In this document: in pieces, positions 1 through 23,400 of the stretch | Position numbering within the stretch: the first letter of the stretch is position 1 | Layout of the letters: every line of letters starts with the position of its first letter | From: Argopecten irradians | Taxonomy: Eukaryota; Mollusca; Bivalvia; Pectinida; Pectinidae | DNA length: 64,000 bases | Reading direction: 5' to 3' | Assembly: GCF_041381155.1 (NCBI RefSeq) | Contig: NC_091145.1 | Span: 41,815,697-41,879,696 of the forward strand | The notes under the pieces: model-generated | Databases searched by the model: none | The model's input: only the letters and a program-made list of their open reading frames with translations | What the model was told of the DNA's origin: nothing | Translations under genes and position numbers: made by a program

Positions 1-1184
1 AATATGTGAAATGTCTTACAGTTTAAATAATGAAATATCCAATAATGATTTTTTAGTTATTATAGTTTTGCAATCGTTGTGATAAAGGTATATCTCTAAA
101 TAACGTATATTGTGAAATCATAAACTTTAAGTATTAGCGCAGAGTTCATAACTTATAAAACAAGACAAACATACAAAAAATGTTTGTGTGAATGGAAATT
201 AGTTAAAAATACGAGAACCCTATTATCAAGGTATAGTGTTAGTCACCGATTAGTTGTATAAGGACGTATGGAAATGATCTTCAATATAAACACAGTAATT
301 CCTTCTTCGATTAATTTAATTATTAATAACATCCTATTAATTTGGAGGAAAATATGGATATATCAGTTGTATGTTGCCACATTTAATATCATGCACAGAA
401 GGATCATGTCTAGTTATCACCAAAAATAACATAAAATAATTTATTGCTTTTGGTGGATGACTTGTGCAATCAGTACTTCATTCCATATAAGACATAGTGC
501 CACGTATTTGTTTTGGGACGCAATTAACCATTTTGAATATTTTTATATCTTGAAGTAAAAACAGAAGCTCAGACTTTTCAATGGTTGTAATGGTGTAAAG
601 TAACTTTTGTAATTGAAGAAAAATACTTATTATTCTGCTTCTGTTTTTCATTGAGAAAAATACTTCATTTTAAATAGTATTTTTTATAGATAGAAATACC
701 AGTGGGAATTATCCCCCTTTGGACATATTATATGGAATACATCTGATGATGTTACATGCTAGGTGTTTCTATAGAAACCAATCCGATATCTCTACACCAT
801 TCTACATATCAACAACAGGCTTTAGTTAAAGATGCTCCACCTCCGACAGAGCATATTCATACAAAATTATTTCATACATGTAGTTTTTACATGAAATCGT
901 GTTGCTTACAAGCCACCTTTTGATGTCTTATTTTTATATGACACCTTTTCAAGATCATGTACCGAAAATATAAAACGAAGGTACATGTATAGCCTATATA
1001 AAACAAAAGTATACAAACTGAATCCGTTCTCATTTCAACATTTTATTCGTTCTGTGTAAAGAACAGTTGCACGTTTTATATATTGGCTGCCTTCTATTCT
1101 GTATAAATAGGATTACGTCAGATGACATGAGAACCACTTATTTTATCGTCATTTTGTCTTTTTTTCCATTCACGTTGCTGCCAC
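1..1184. other. 3' flank of the reductase gene; otherwise unassigned
   Basis: AT-rich DNA with no recognisable coding segment. A minus-strand AATAAA (plus strand TTTATT at 1042-1047) lies about 140 bases beyond the reductase stop and is a candidate polyadenylation signal. I see nothing else that can be supported. Confidence 0.4.
1042..1047 (-). terminator. candidate polyadenylation signal of the reductase gene
   Basis: AATAAA on the minus strand, about 140 bases downstream of the reductase stop codon. Position and motif only. Confidence 0.35.
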
Positions 1185-10305
<9,121 letters not shown>

Positions 10306-10837
10306 CTTGCTTAAGGGTATGTAGAGATGGTCCGTAAGTAATGAGCTATATAGTATGAGACTGGGGTCTATAAGTATAACGATGGGTGGCCAGGTAAACC
10401 TACTTATAAAGACATGTTTATTATCCGTATGACCAGTAACGTCACGTGTCTCAGCCTGTATCGATTGATTACACTGATAACAGCGCTATGTTTTACCAGA
10501 GATTTAGATAGTAATTAGATTATCTATGTCTCTGGGTTTACTCTTATTTTATGGGAGGGTATTTCAGTTGTTATGTGTTGTATTTCCACGAGAATCATAT
10601 AGATCATAGACATTTAAAAATAAAATCAAAGAAAACATGTGTGGGCATAACTATTCTCGTATGGTAGCAATACAAAAAATAATTGTACCAGTTATGTAAA
10701 AGACATAATTTTTAATGTTTTTAAATCACTGAAAGAGCCTTGGACGTGTACCTGCAATACTTTATTTATGGGATATCTTGCAATGTATCATATCGTAATA
10801 AGTTTCTATTATTAAGATATATGGGTTCTTACATGAG

Positions 10838-10972
10838 TGTTCATTTCATATGAGGTTTTATGAAACGAGTCTAAGAAGTTTTTATTTTTGCGAGTCTTGG
10901 CGAGCAAAAATTAAAATTTCGAGACGAGTTTCATAAAATCTCATTAGAATGAACACAATTTAAGATACTTTT
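10838..10972. mobile_element. fold-back (MITE-like) palindrome
   Basis: Two arms of about 35 bp (GTGTTCATT...ATGAAACGAGTCT and its reverse complement ending GAATGAACAC) surround a short AT-rich loop. Arms match at roughly 85-90% by eye. Related CRE-containing DNA to its right may belong to the same element. Confidence 0.6.
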
Positions 10973-11068
10973 TATCACATAGCTACAAACACCTACATAA
11001 CAATACGTCAAAATGTATTACGAAAATCCAGCAGAGGCCACCATTTTGTCCCGCCGTCATCGTAATCC

Positions 11069-11120
11069 TGACGTCATGTCATTTTTCCTGACGTCATTTT
11101 ATTGTTTCTGTCTGACGTCA
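11069..11120. promoter_or_regulatory. cluster of three TGACGTCA (CRE-like) palindromes
   Basis: Perfect 8-bp TGACGTCA at 11069-11076, 11089-11096 and 11113-11120. This is the canonical binding site of CREB/ATF bZIP factors. The cluster lies about 0.8 kb upstream of the reductase start, between two divergent genes. It may instead be part of a dispersed repeat, so function is inference. Confidence 0.45.
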
Positions 11121-12779
11121 CAATGAATGTCCAGCCAATGAAAATCGCTCCAGGTCATATTACACTAGTGACATACGCAAACATATTACACGGGCGAAAT
11201 CACTGGATATTAGGCGAATTATGTTATAAATCATTATAAATCTTTCTGGATTTTACACATTGTATGGTGAATGATAACAAGACACCTTAAGGTCTCCCCT
11301 GTTTACACTAGGGATAGATTGTACGTCTATATATCACCTCTTACTTGAACATTACTAAGTTGATAAAAGTGCTTATGCACTATGACTTATCTTACTATTG
11401 GCTGGTAAATTTGTGTGCACATTGGAAATGTTGGCAAAATATGTAGCAAAAAAATCCGTGAGGTTGTTTACATATTTCTGTCACCAATAGCCGTGTCATT
11501 ATATTTACTAGTGTGTATAGGAGGTACTGCCAGCGTTTGTTTGACCGTATTCGACTTCACACGATCATACACATTGGGTCCTCTTTGACAATGGCATTCG
11601 TATCGCAATGAACCATATTTAATAGATAATATTCCTTGTTTCTTTGTGAATAACAGTAATATTTAATTAAGAGGGGTGAAAACTTTGAGTGAAAAATATA
11701 TATTTCTATTTCACGAGGTTCTGTTTATTACATTTTTACGTCTCTTCTGTTCTAGGTATAAACTAGACATAGTGTCCTCATACACGTAACTCAATCCACC
11801 CTGACACTTATTTACTACAAGTTTCATTTTTTTCCCGCTTTCTTATTTAGTTTTATATATTGGGGCGTTATTATAAAACATTTTTTAAATGAAATAATCA
11901 AAATTGAAATGTAACACATTAATGTTCCATCAAGTACGTAATTTTATATTTTGGATTGATATTTCACTGTAAATGCTATGTTCTGTGGTCATTATTGAGT
12001 GGAAATATCAAAACTGGTTTACTCAGGTAAAGATACTGAAAAAATAACTATAAAACCTTATATTTCACCGGGAAATAGAGAGAGAGTTTCATGGTTTCGA
12101 GGTGTCCCGTTTCAAAGCAGGCCTTACTTGATTTGATTTTCACCAATACTAACATTTTGCAAGACCTTTTTATAGAATAGCCAATAGGAAAATACAGCCG
12201 TACCACGATAACCATGAAACTATTATATTTAGAAAAAATGAATGGTCAATAAATAGGGGGGGGATTCCGTTTCTACATATTATCATGGATTAAGTGGTGA
12301 ACTAAATGCTATAATGGAAATATGACCTCCAAGTGAACGCAATGGCAAATTTTAGTAGAACTAGTTTGTAGATGTAGATACATTCAGTCATAATGGAAAG
12401 GAAACATTGGATGGCCGAAACTACTATTAGCACGTTAAAACACAAAATAAACTAGCCTGTTACAAGTACATTTGAACTCAAACACCTGGACATACTGATG
12501 AGTATAGGCAGGTAAGTAATATTGATACCCATCAACAAAGACCATATATTGGGGAGTATGAAGTAAAATTAACTATAGCCTCAAAAAGGAACTCTAAAAG
12601 GTGTAGAACATATGACGACAGTAGAATCTCATGGCACACATGTCGTGGAGAATATAGTCATTGAACAAACTTAAGTAGGACAGGCAAAATCAATATGCCA
12701 AAATGTCCTCAACAGGATAACATGTATCCCAAATTACTGTTTGCGTTGAGTGAATAATTCATTATCAATCATATTCTAC

Positions 12780-13090
12780 AAGTCACTTCAAGACGATATA
12801 TTACCGGATGACTAGAAGACAAACAATATAACAATATAACACCAATTTTCAAGAAAGACAGAAATAACAAAATGTGGACAACAGTTGAGATTTAGACTAA
12901 AATCCTCAACAATCGTAGGACTTGTAGAAGTAACAGACAACCCAGAAGACGAGCAGGACAAGGATAACAACACTGATGTTGTATATCTAGATTTCCACAA
13001 TATCCTCGATACAGTAATGATCGTCTGGAACTCACTACCACAAGGTCCAGTATCAATACACTTTGGAGAGGCTGTGACATTAAAGTGAAG
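12780..13090 (+). mobile_element. remnant of a CR1/Jockey-type LINE reverse transcriptase
   Basis: Scattered plus-strand fragments read ITPIFKK (near 12837), DVVYLDF...DTV (near 12975) and WNSLP (near 13025). These are familiar phrases from the reverse transcriptase and 3' region of CR1/Jockey-like LINEs. The normal distance between them is heavily compressed, and stops and frame changes occur, so this is a decayed, internally deleted copy. Confidence 0.5.
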
Positions 13091-13196
13091 CCAAGCCAGT
13101 TAGGGGAAAATATGGCAAAATTGTAAGTGATTTTTTAAATGTTGCTACATTTAGTAGTAATTTGTGGAATCATTGTGCCCATGAACATTCTTTCAA

Positions 13197-13664
13197 GTGA
13201 TTATGATGATTTAATCGCGTCTGTTTACCGCCCAACTATATGTTAATTAGATAAATGTGGTCTAGATGTACGATGTGATTATGATGATTTAATCGCGTCT
13301 GTTTACCGCCCAACTATATGTTAATTAGATAAATGTGGTCTAGATGTACGATGTGATTATGATGATTTAATCGCGCCTGTTTACCACCCAGCTATATGTT
13401 AATTAGATAAATGTGGTCTAGATGTACGATGTGATTATGATGATTTAATCGCGTCTGTTTACCACCCAGCTATATGTTAATTAGATAAATGTGGTCTAGA
13501 TGTACGATGTGATTATGATGATTTAATCGCGTCTGTTTACCGCCCAGCTATATGTTAATTAGATAAATGTGGTCTAGATGTACGATGTGATTATGATGAT
13601 TTAATCGCGCCTGTTTACCGCCCAACTATATGTTAATTAGATAAATGTGGTCTAGATGGACGAT
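13197..13664. repeat. 78-bp tandem repeat, six copies
   Basis: Units start at 13197, 13275, 13353, 13431, 13509 and 13587 with GTGATTATGATGATTTAATC. Copies differ at only a few positions (CGCGTCTG/CGCGCCTG, CCGCCCA/CCACCCA), so the array is young. It is intergenic, about 0.8 kb upstream of the amidase start. Confidence 0.95.
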
Positions 13665-14454
13665 GTACATAAACTTATCGAAAATGAAGTAAATCAGGAA
13701 TAACTGATTTTTTTTCTGTGATGTTTTTACTGAACGTATTAACCTTAAGATTCCTATTTCATATGTTGTGATACAATGCATCTAGTGCCATTATCAGCTT
13801 ATTCATACATATACCGATTCATAACAAAGTTTAAAATTAGGTCTTTTCGAGATTTCACATAAAATTGGGGAGAAAGGAATAAACAAATGAATGTGAATGT
13901 CACGTTTTACAGGCGGAAATACCGTCTGTAGGGGTGATTTCCTTCTAGTCCGTGATTGAGTGGAAAGAATTCTTCTCTTTTATCAGATATTCTATGGATG
14001 GCGTTACCGGGTATTGCTTAATATCCTGAATGTTGGAAATTGATGTTTAGGAGAAACAGCAATTTTGCAGTGATACGTTTTATTGAGTAAATGAAAAAGA
14101 GGATATGATTAACTCGCGTATCAGTCATCCACTAAGACATTGACCAGATCATCGTTACACAATCTATTAACCCGAATCATCTATTTCACAGTAAATGTCT
14201 TATTTAATTCGAAATGTATAGTATTTGCATTTTTGATTTTTTGCGTTGTGTTAAAAATGCATAAACTGGTCCAATACCTTTGAGCTGTATTAAAAATGTT
14301 CAAATTTTATTTTAAAATGTCGTCCAAATGATTACGGTCGTACATAGATGTAGCGCATATATGAGCGCTGTAACTATGCAGTCAGTAGCTACACTTACTG
14401 GTTAAAAGATCGACCTATATCTTCTGTCACACCAGTGACCTTGACCCCGGGAAG

Positions 14455-17400
14455 ATGGATGAGACAGGTAAGTACTACCCGGTAAACAGCTATAGTACTA
14501 TGTCTGTCCACAGCGAAACTAGAACATGAACATAATACAATAGCTTGTTTACCAACAAATTTAGGAGGTAGTGTGTATGCTGGTTGTTACTATATTGTAT
14601 AAGTTTATTCCTCCATCCAGCTGTCACCATGTGCTATCTACACTATATACATATTTACATCATGTCAGCTATACACATGACTATATATAGCCGTATACAG
14701 CAATACCATGTGTAATCTGTACCAGCTCTATATCCAAACTTTAAACAGACACTTTGTCATTGCATATGTACAATAGATCCGGACACCTTCGTTCCCAGCC
14801 AGATATGTCAGGATTGCGAATTTTTCACGGACACCTTCGTTCCCAACCAGATACGTCCGGATTACGAATTTTTCCCGGACACCTTCGTTCCCATCCAGAT
14901 ATGTCCGAATTATGAGTTTTCCTCATTACATTCATCTGCCCCATAAGATTAGTTTTTTCCCTTGATACTACAAAATAACACATAGTGTGAAATGTGTTTA
15001 ACATCTGCTTGTTTGTTTGTTTGGTTTGTATATGAAGTTCGACTATTGCAGACGTCCTACACGCTGCCGCTGTGTTACAGCCATCTATAGATGAGATACA
15101 CCAACTATCTAATGACTTAAATCTCAAGTGTACGGCTGAGGAGGAACAGGCTTTCTATGGTAAATACTGTATATTAAGTGTACGACTGATGAGGAAGATA
15201 TTTTCTATGGTAAATACTGTATATTAAGTGTACGACTGATGAGGAAGAGATTTTCTATGGTAAATACTGTATATTAAGTGTACGACTGATGAGGAAGAGA
15301 TTTTCTATGGTAAATACTGTATATTAAGTGTACGACTGATGAGGAAGAGATTTTCTATGGTAAATACTGTATATTAAGTGTACGACTGATGAGGAAGAGA
15401 TTTTCTATGGTTAATACTGTATATTAAGTGTACGACTGACGAGGAAGAGATTTTCTATGGTAAATACTGTATATTAAGTGTAGGACTGATGAGGAAGAGA
15501 TTTTCTATGGTAAATACTGTATATTAAGTGTAGGACTGATGAGGAAGAGATTTTCTATGGTAAATACTGTATATTAAGTGTACGACTGATGAGGAAGAGA
15601 TTTTTCTATGGTAAATACTGTATATTAAGTGTACGACTGATGAGGAAGAGATTTTCTATGGTAAATACTGTATATTAAGTGTACGACTGATGAGGAAGAG
15701 ATTTTCTATGGTAAATACTGTATATTAAGTGTACGACTGATGAGGAAGAGATTTTCTATGGTAAATACTGTATATTAAGTGTACGACTGATGAGGAAGAG
15801 ATTTTCTATGGTAAATATTGTATATTAAGTGTACGACTGATGAGGAAGAGATTTTCTATGGTAAATACTGTAACGGTTGCGTGACCGACTATGCCTGTTG
15901 CTACTCTGTGCTGCAACTACAACTGTAGTACGGTCCGTTACCAAGTTCTATCTTGGACCCAGGCACTGTTAAATACAACAAACTAAATACTGCCAACAAT
16001 ATATACAAATAAATGGCTAGTCTTCTTGACTCATAATCACATGTTAACAACCATGATCCGATTCATTTACACCTGGTAAATACAACAACTGAATCACCTT
16101 GAGCACCCTGTATCTTCAATACCACAGGTCTAAGTAAAGAGGCTGCTTCACTATGACAGTCAGTTCCTCGTGTACAAAGTACACATTATCACGACACCAA
16201 TACCGAGACACTTGTGACTACAATACCGAGTCACCCTTTTACCGTGGCACCGAGTGCTTTGGCAAACCTTGTCTCATTGTTCAAGCAACACGCCGCCCTG
16301 TGTTACTGAACACCTGGTATCGAACTGACACCCCGTTACCCTGTACTCGTCAGTACGTCACCCTGTACTGCAGTACCCTGTAACGTATACCCCATAGTGG
16401 TAGCAACAGTGGAACCCCAACTTTCTCAGCTGGGCCCATACTTATTCAGCTTGGTCACTGACAGAACCTTGCCGAAGCAGAGATTCGCCTCTTACATCGT
16501 GCTCTCCATTGACAATCATTCTGAACTACTTAACTTAGAATCAGTAAATTATTCCTGGTATACAGAATTTCAATAATTAAATACTTATTAATTTCAACTG
16601 TAATCAACTTTTAATTTGCTAATATATCTTTCCTACGTGTAACTGTAAAATTAGAAACTATTTACAATATTCCAGACCTGCACATTGATTAGTCATTAAT
16701 CAATTAAAGAATCATTATAAACTTCCGGAAATCAAGGGGAATAACTCTAATCAAAATATCTTACATTACAATCATTCGCTTCATTACCCATGCCTCCGAT
16801 TCAATGCGTCCCGCATTGCCTATTAACTATTACAAATCATACATCTGTGATTCCAGCCAGGATACTGTCTCTTCATATGTCACAGGCTTCGTGTAGTTAG
16901 TCAAGGGTCTCTGCTTCACACAGACAGCCTCATCTTGTAAATCCATCCTGCGGTCTAGATCTCTAGCTTTCTTCATTCGCGTAGTAACATTGTCGCTGGA
17001 CACTGTATATATCCGGTAAGGTGTCAGGTATACTGGTATATCTTCTCTCGCTGTCATCGCGTCTTGTCCTCTGTGACTCTAGTCTAACCTCATCATGACC
17101 ACCTGTGATAACAGGGTCATCATCAAACCTCACAGATGGCCGCCGGTCCCTAGTACTGCTCACATGTTGTTATCCATCACCCTTTACAGAAGACCGTGTA
17201 CTAGTGAATCCAGAATCCTGAGGACTGCTACCTTTTCCCTGTTTACTAGACACTGGAGTTGATTGCGACATAAACCTAATGCTGTTTTCCCTCAATGCCT
17301 CTAACCTAGCATCTAACTCTGCAATCCCATCTGTCAAATTAATATCAGACATCATGAAATACTGAATGAACCAATAGACACAATAAAACTAAAATGAAAA

Positions 17401-20400
17401 CTAGAACACTGCAAACTATCAAACCTAACACTACGCAAGTATATATTAATAACAGTGACTGGATCCCACAACGCTGCCACCAATTTCTGTAACGGTCGCG
17501 TGACCGACTATGCCTGTTGCTACTCTGTGCTGCAACTACAACTGTAGTACGGTCCGTTACCAAGTTCTATCTTGGACCCAGGCACTGTTAAACACAACAA
17601 ACTAAATACTGCCAACAATATATACAAATAAATGGCTAGTCTTCTTGACTCATAATCACATGTTAACAACCATGATCCGATTCATTTACACCTGGTAAAT
17701 ACTACAACTGAATCACCTTGAGCACCCTGTATCTTCAATACCACAGGTCTAAGTAAAGAGGCTGCTTCACTATGACAGTCAGTTCCTCGTGTACAAAGTA
17801 CACATTATCACGACACCAATACCGAGACACCTGTGACTACAATACCGAGTCACCCTTTTACCGCGGCACCGAGTGCTTTGGCAAACCTTGTCTCATTGTT
17901 CAAGCAACACGCCGCCCTGTGTTACTGAACACCTGGTATCGAACTGACACCCCGTTACCCTGTACTCGTCAGTACGTCACCCTGTACTGCAGTACCCTGT
18001 AACGTATACCCCATAGTGGTAGCAACAGTGGAACCCCAACTTTCTCAGCTGGGCCCATACTTATTCAGCTTGGTCACTGACAGAACCTTGCCGAAGCAGA
18101 GATTCGCCTCTTACATCGTGCTCTCCATTGACAATCATTCTGAACTACTTAACTTAGAATCAGTAAATTATTCCTGGTATACAGAATTTCAATAATTAAA
18201 TACTTATTAATTTCAACTGTAATCAACTTTTAATTTGCTAATATATCTTTCCTACGTGTAACTGTAAAATTAGAAACTATTTACAATATTCCAGACCTGC
18301 ACATTGATTAGTCATTAATCAATTAAAGAATCATTATAAACTTCCGGAAATCAAGGGGAATAACTCTAATCAAAATATCTTACATTACAATCATTCGCTT
18401 CATTACCCATGCCTCCGATTCAATGCGTCCCGCATTGCCTATTAACTATTACAAATCATACATCTGTGATTCCAGCCAGGATACTGTCTCTTCATATGTC
18501 ACAGGCTTCGTGTAGTTAGTCAAGGGTCTCTGCTTCACACAGACAGCCTCATCTTGTAAATCCATCCTGCGGTCTAGATCTCTAGCTTTCTTCATCCGCG
18601 TAGTAACATTGTCGCTGACACTGTATATATCCGGTTTAGGGTGTCAGGTATACTGGTATATCTTCTCTCGCTGTCATCGCGTCTTGTCCTCTGTGACTCT
18701 AGTCTAACCTCATCATGACCACCTGTGATAACAGGGTCATCATCAAACCTCACAGATGGCCGCCGGTCCCTAGTACTGCTCACATGTTGTTATCCATCAC
18801 CCTTTACAGAAGACCGTGTACTAGTGAATCCAGAATCCTGAGGACTGCTACCTTTTCCCTGTTTACTAGACACTGGAGTTGATTGCGACATAAACCTAAT
18901 GCTGTTTTCCCTCAATGCCTCTAACCTAGCATCTAACTCTGCAATCTCATCTGTCAAATTAATATCAGACATCATGAAATACTGAATGAACCAATAGACA
19001 CAATAAAACTAAAATGAAACTAGAACACTGCAAACTATCAAACCTAACACTACGCAAGTATATATATTAATAACAGTGACTGGATCCCACAACGCTGCCA
19101 CCAATTTCTGTAACGGTCGCGTGACCGACTATGCCTGTTGCTACTCTGTGCTGCAACTACAACTGTAGTACGGTCCGTTACCAAGTTCTATCTTGGACCC
19201 AGGCACTGTTAAACACAACAAACTAAATACTGCCAACAATATATACAAATAAATGGCTAGTCTTCTTGACTCATAATCACATGTTAACAACCATGATCCG
19301 ATTCATTTACACCTGGTAAATACTACAACTGAATCACCTTGAGCACCCTGTATCTTCAATACCACAGGTCTAAGTAAAGAGGCTGCTTCACTATGACAGT
19401 CAGTTCCTCGTGTACAAAGTACACATTATCACGACACCAATACCGAGACACCTGTGACTACAATACCGAGTCACCCTTTTACCGCGGCACCGAGTGCTTT
19501 GGCAAACCTTGTCTCATTGTTCAAGCAACACGCCGCCCTGTGTTACTGAACACCTGGTATCGAACTGACACCCCGTTACCCTGTACTCGTCAGTACGTCA
19601 CCCTGTACTGCAGTACCCTGTAACGTATACCCCATAGTGGTAGCAACAGTGGAACCCCAACTTTCTCAGCTGGGCCCATACTTATTCAGCTTGGTCACTG
19701 ACAGAACCTTGCCGAAGCAGAGATTCGCCTCTTACATCGTGCTCTCCATTGACAATCATTCTGAACTACTCAACTTAGAATCAGTAAATTGTTCCTGGTA
19801 TACAGAATTTCAATAATTAAATACTTATTAATTTCAACAGTAATCAACTTTTAATTTGCTAATATATCTTTCCTACATGTAACTGTAAAATTAGAAACTA
19901 TTTACAATATTCCAGACCTGCACATTGATTAGTCATTAATTAATTAAAGAATCATTATAAACTTCCGGAAATCAAGGGGGAATAACTCTAATCAAAATAT
20001 CTTACATTACAATCATTCGCTTCATTACCCATGCCTCCGATTCAATGCGTCCCGCATTGCCTATTAACTATTACAAATCATACATCTGTGATTCCAGCCA
20101 GGATACTGTCTCTTCATATGTCACAGGCTTCGTGTAGTTAGTCAAGGGTCTCTGCTTCACACAGACAGCCTCATCTTGTAAATCCATCCTGCGGTCTAGA
20201 TCTCTAGCTTTCTTCATTCGCGTAGTAACATTGTCGCTGACACTGTATATATCCGGTAAGGTGTCAGGTATACTGGTATATCTCTTCTCTCGCTGTCATC
20301 GCGTCTTGTCCTCTGTGACTCTAGTCTAACCTCATCATGACCACCTGTGATAACAGGGTCATCATCAAACCTCACAGATGGCCGCCGGTCCCTAGTACTG

Positions 20401-23400
20401 CTCACATGTTGTTATCCATCACCCTTTACAGAAGACCGTGTACTAGTGAATCCAGAATCCTGAGGACTGCTACCTTTTCCCTGTTTACTAGACACTGGAG
20501 TTGATTGCGACATAAACCTAATGCTGTTTTCCCTCAATGCCTCTAACCTAGCATCTAACTCTGCAATCTCATCTGTCAAATTAATATCAGACATCATGAA
20601 ATACTGAATGAACCAATAGACACAATAAAACTAAAATGAAACTAGAACACTGCAAACTATCAAACCTAACACTACGCAAGTATATATTAATAACAGTGAC
20701 TGGATCCCACAACGCTGCCACCAATTTCTGTAACGGTCGCGTGACCGACTATGCCTGTTGCTACTCTGTGCTGCAACTACAACTGTAGTACGGTCCGTTA
20801 CCAAGTTCTATCTTGGACCCAGGCACTGTTAAACACAACAAACTAAATACTGCCAACAATATATACAAATAAATGGCTAGTCTTCTTGACTCATAATCAC
20901 ATGTTAACAACCATGATCCGATTCATTTACACCTGGTAAATACTACAACTGAATCACCTTGAGCACCCTGTATCTTCAATACCACAGGTCTAAGTAAAGA
21001 GGCTGCTTCACTATGACAGTCAGTTCCTCGTGTACAAAGTACACATTATCACGACACCAATACCGAGACACCTGTGACTACAATACCGAGTCACCCTTTT
21101 ACCGCGGCACCGAGTGCTTTGGCAAACCTTGTCTCATTGTTCAAGCAACACGCCGCCCTGTGTTACTGAACACCTGGTATCGAACTGACACCCCGTTACC
21201 CTGTACTCGTCAGTACGTCACCCTGTACTGCAGTACCCTGTAACGTATACCCCATAGTGGTAGCAACAGTGGAACCCCGACTTTCTCAGCTGGGCCCATA
21301 CTTATTCAGCTTGGTCACTGACAGAACCTTGCCGAAGCAGAGATTCGGCTCTTACATCGTGCTCTCCATTGACAATCATTCTGAACTACTTAACTTAGAA
21401 TCAGTAAATTATTCCTGGTATACAGAATTTCAATAATTAAATACTTATTAATTTCAACTGTAATCAACTTTTAATTTGCTAATATATCTTTCCTACGTGT
21501 AACTGTAAAATTAGAAACTATTTACAATATTCCAGACCTGCACATTGATTAGTCATTAATCAATTAAAGAATCATTATAAACTTCCGGAAATCAAGGGGA
21601 ATAACTCTAATCAAAATATCTTACATTACAATCATTCGCTTCATTACCCATGCCTCCGATTCAATGCGTCCCGCATTGCCTATTAACTATTACAAATCAT
21701 ACATCTGTGATTCCAGCCAGGATACTGTCTCTTCATATGTCACAGGCTTCGTGTAGTTAGTCAAGGGTCTCTGCTTCACACAGACAGCCTCATCTTGTAA
21801 ATCCATCCTGCGGTCTAGATCTCTAGCTTTCTTCATTCGCGTAGTAACATTGTCGCTGACACTGTATATATCCGGTAAGGTGTCAGGTATACTGGTATAT
21901 CTTCTCTCGCTGTCATCGCGTCTTGTCCTCTGTGACTCTAGTCTAACCTCATCATGACCACCTGTGATAACAGGGTCATCATCAAACCTCACAGATGGCC
22001 GCCGGTCCCTAGTACTGCTCACATGTTGTTATCCATCACCCTTTACAGAAGACCGTGTACTAGTGAATCCAGAATCCTGAGGACTGCTACCTTTTCCCTG
22101 TTTACTAGACACTGGAGTTGATTGCGACATAAACCTAATGCTGTTTTCCCTCAATGCCTCTAACCTAGCATCTAACTCTGCAATCTCATCTGTCAAATTA
22201 ATATCAGACATCATGAAATACTGAATGAACCAATAGACACAATAAAACTAAAATGAAACTAGAACACTGCAAACTATCAAACCTAACACTACGCAAGTAT
22301 ATATTAATAACAGTGACTGGATCCCACAACGCTGCCACCAATTTCTGTAACGGTCGCGTGACCGACTATGCCTGTTGCTACTCTGTACTGCAACTACAAC
22401 TGTAGTACGGTCCGTTACCAAGTTCTATCTTGGACCCAGGCACTGTTAAACACAACAAACTAAATACTGCCAACAATATATACAAATAAATGGCTAGTCT
22501 TCTTGACTCATAATCACATGTTAACAACCATGATCCGATTCATTTACACCTGGTAAATACTACAACTGAATCACCTTGAGCACCCTGTATCTTCAATACC
22601 ACAGGTCTAAGTAAAGAGGCTGCTTCACTATGACAGTCAGTTCCTCGTGTACAAAGTACACATTATCACGACACCAATACCGAGACACCTGTGACTACAA
22701 TACCGAGTCACCCTTTTACCGCGGCACCGAGTGCTTTGGCAAACCTTGTCTCATTGTTCAAGCAACACGCCGCCCTGTGTTACTGAACACCTGGTATCGA
22801 ACTGACACCCCGTTACCCTGTACTCGTCAGTACGTCACCCTGTACTGCAGTACCCTGTAACGTATACCCCATAGTGGTAGCAACAGTGGAACCCCAACTT
22901 TCTCAGCTGGGCCCATACTTATTCAGCTTGGTCACTGACAGAACCTTGCCGAAGCAGAGATTCGCCTCTTACATCGTGCTCTCCATTGACAATCATTCTG
23001 AACTACTTAACTTAGAATCAGTAAATTATTCCTGGTATACAGAATTTCAATAATTAAATACTTATTAATTTCAACTGTAATCAACTTTTAATTTGCTAAT
23101 ATATCTTTCCTACGTGTAACTGTAAAATTAGAAACTATTTACAATATTCCAGACCTGCACATTAATTAGTCATTAATCAATTAAAGAATCATTATAAACT
23201 TCCGGAAATCAAGGGGAATAACTCTAATCAAAATATCTTACATTACAATCATTCGCTTCAATACTGTATATTAAGTGTACGACTGATGAGGAAGAGATTT
23301 TCTATGGTAAATACTGTATATTAAGTGTACGACTGATGAGGAAGAGATTTTCTATGGTTAATACTGTATATTAAGTGTACGAATGATGAGGAAGAGATTT

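Larger units (their letters stand above)
10306..14454. other. intergenic region between divergent reductase and amidase genes
   Basis: About 4.1 kb separating the two start codons, so both 5' regions and promoters must lie here. It holds a fold-back element at 10838-10972, three CRE-like palindromes at 11069-11120, a decayed LINE piece at 12780-13090 and a 78-bp tandem array at 13197-13664. No clear TATA box or CpG island stands out. Confidence 0.6.

Noticed and set aside
12812-13088. Candidate small gene in the intergenic region
   Set aside because: Phrases such as DVVYLDF and WNSLP identify it as a decayed LINE piece rather than a host gene.
16153-16383. 76-codon plus-strand frame repeated five times (also near 17772, 19393, 21013, 22630)
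   Set aside because: It lies within each LTR, antisense to the element. Its recurrence reflects LTR copying, not a gene family.
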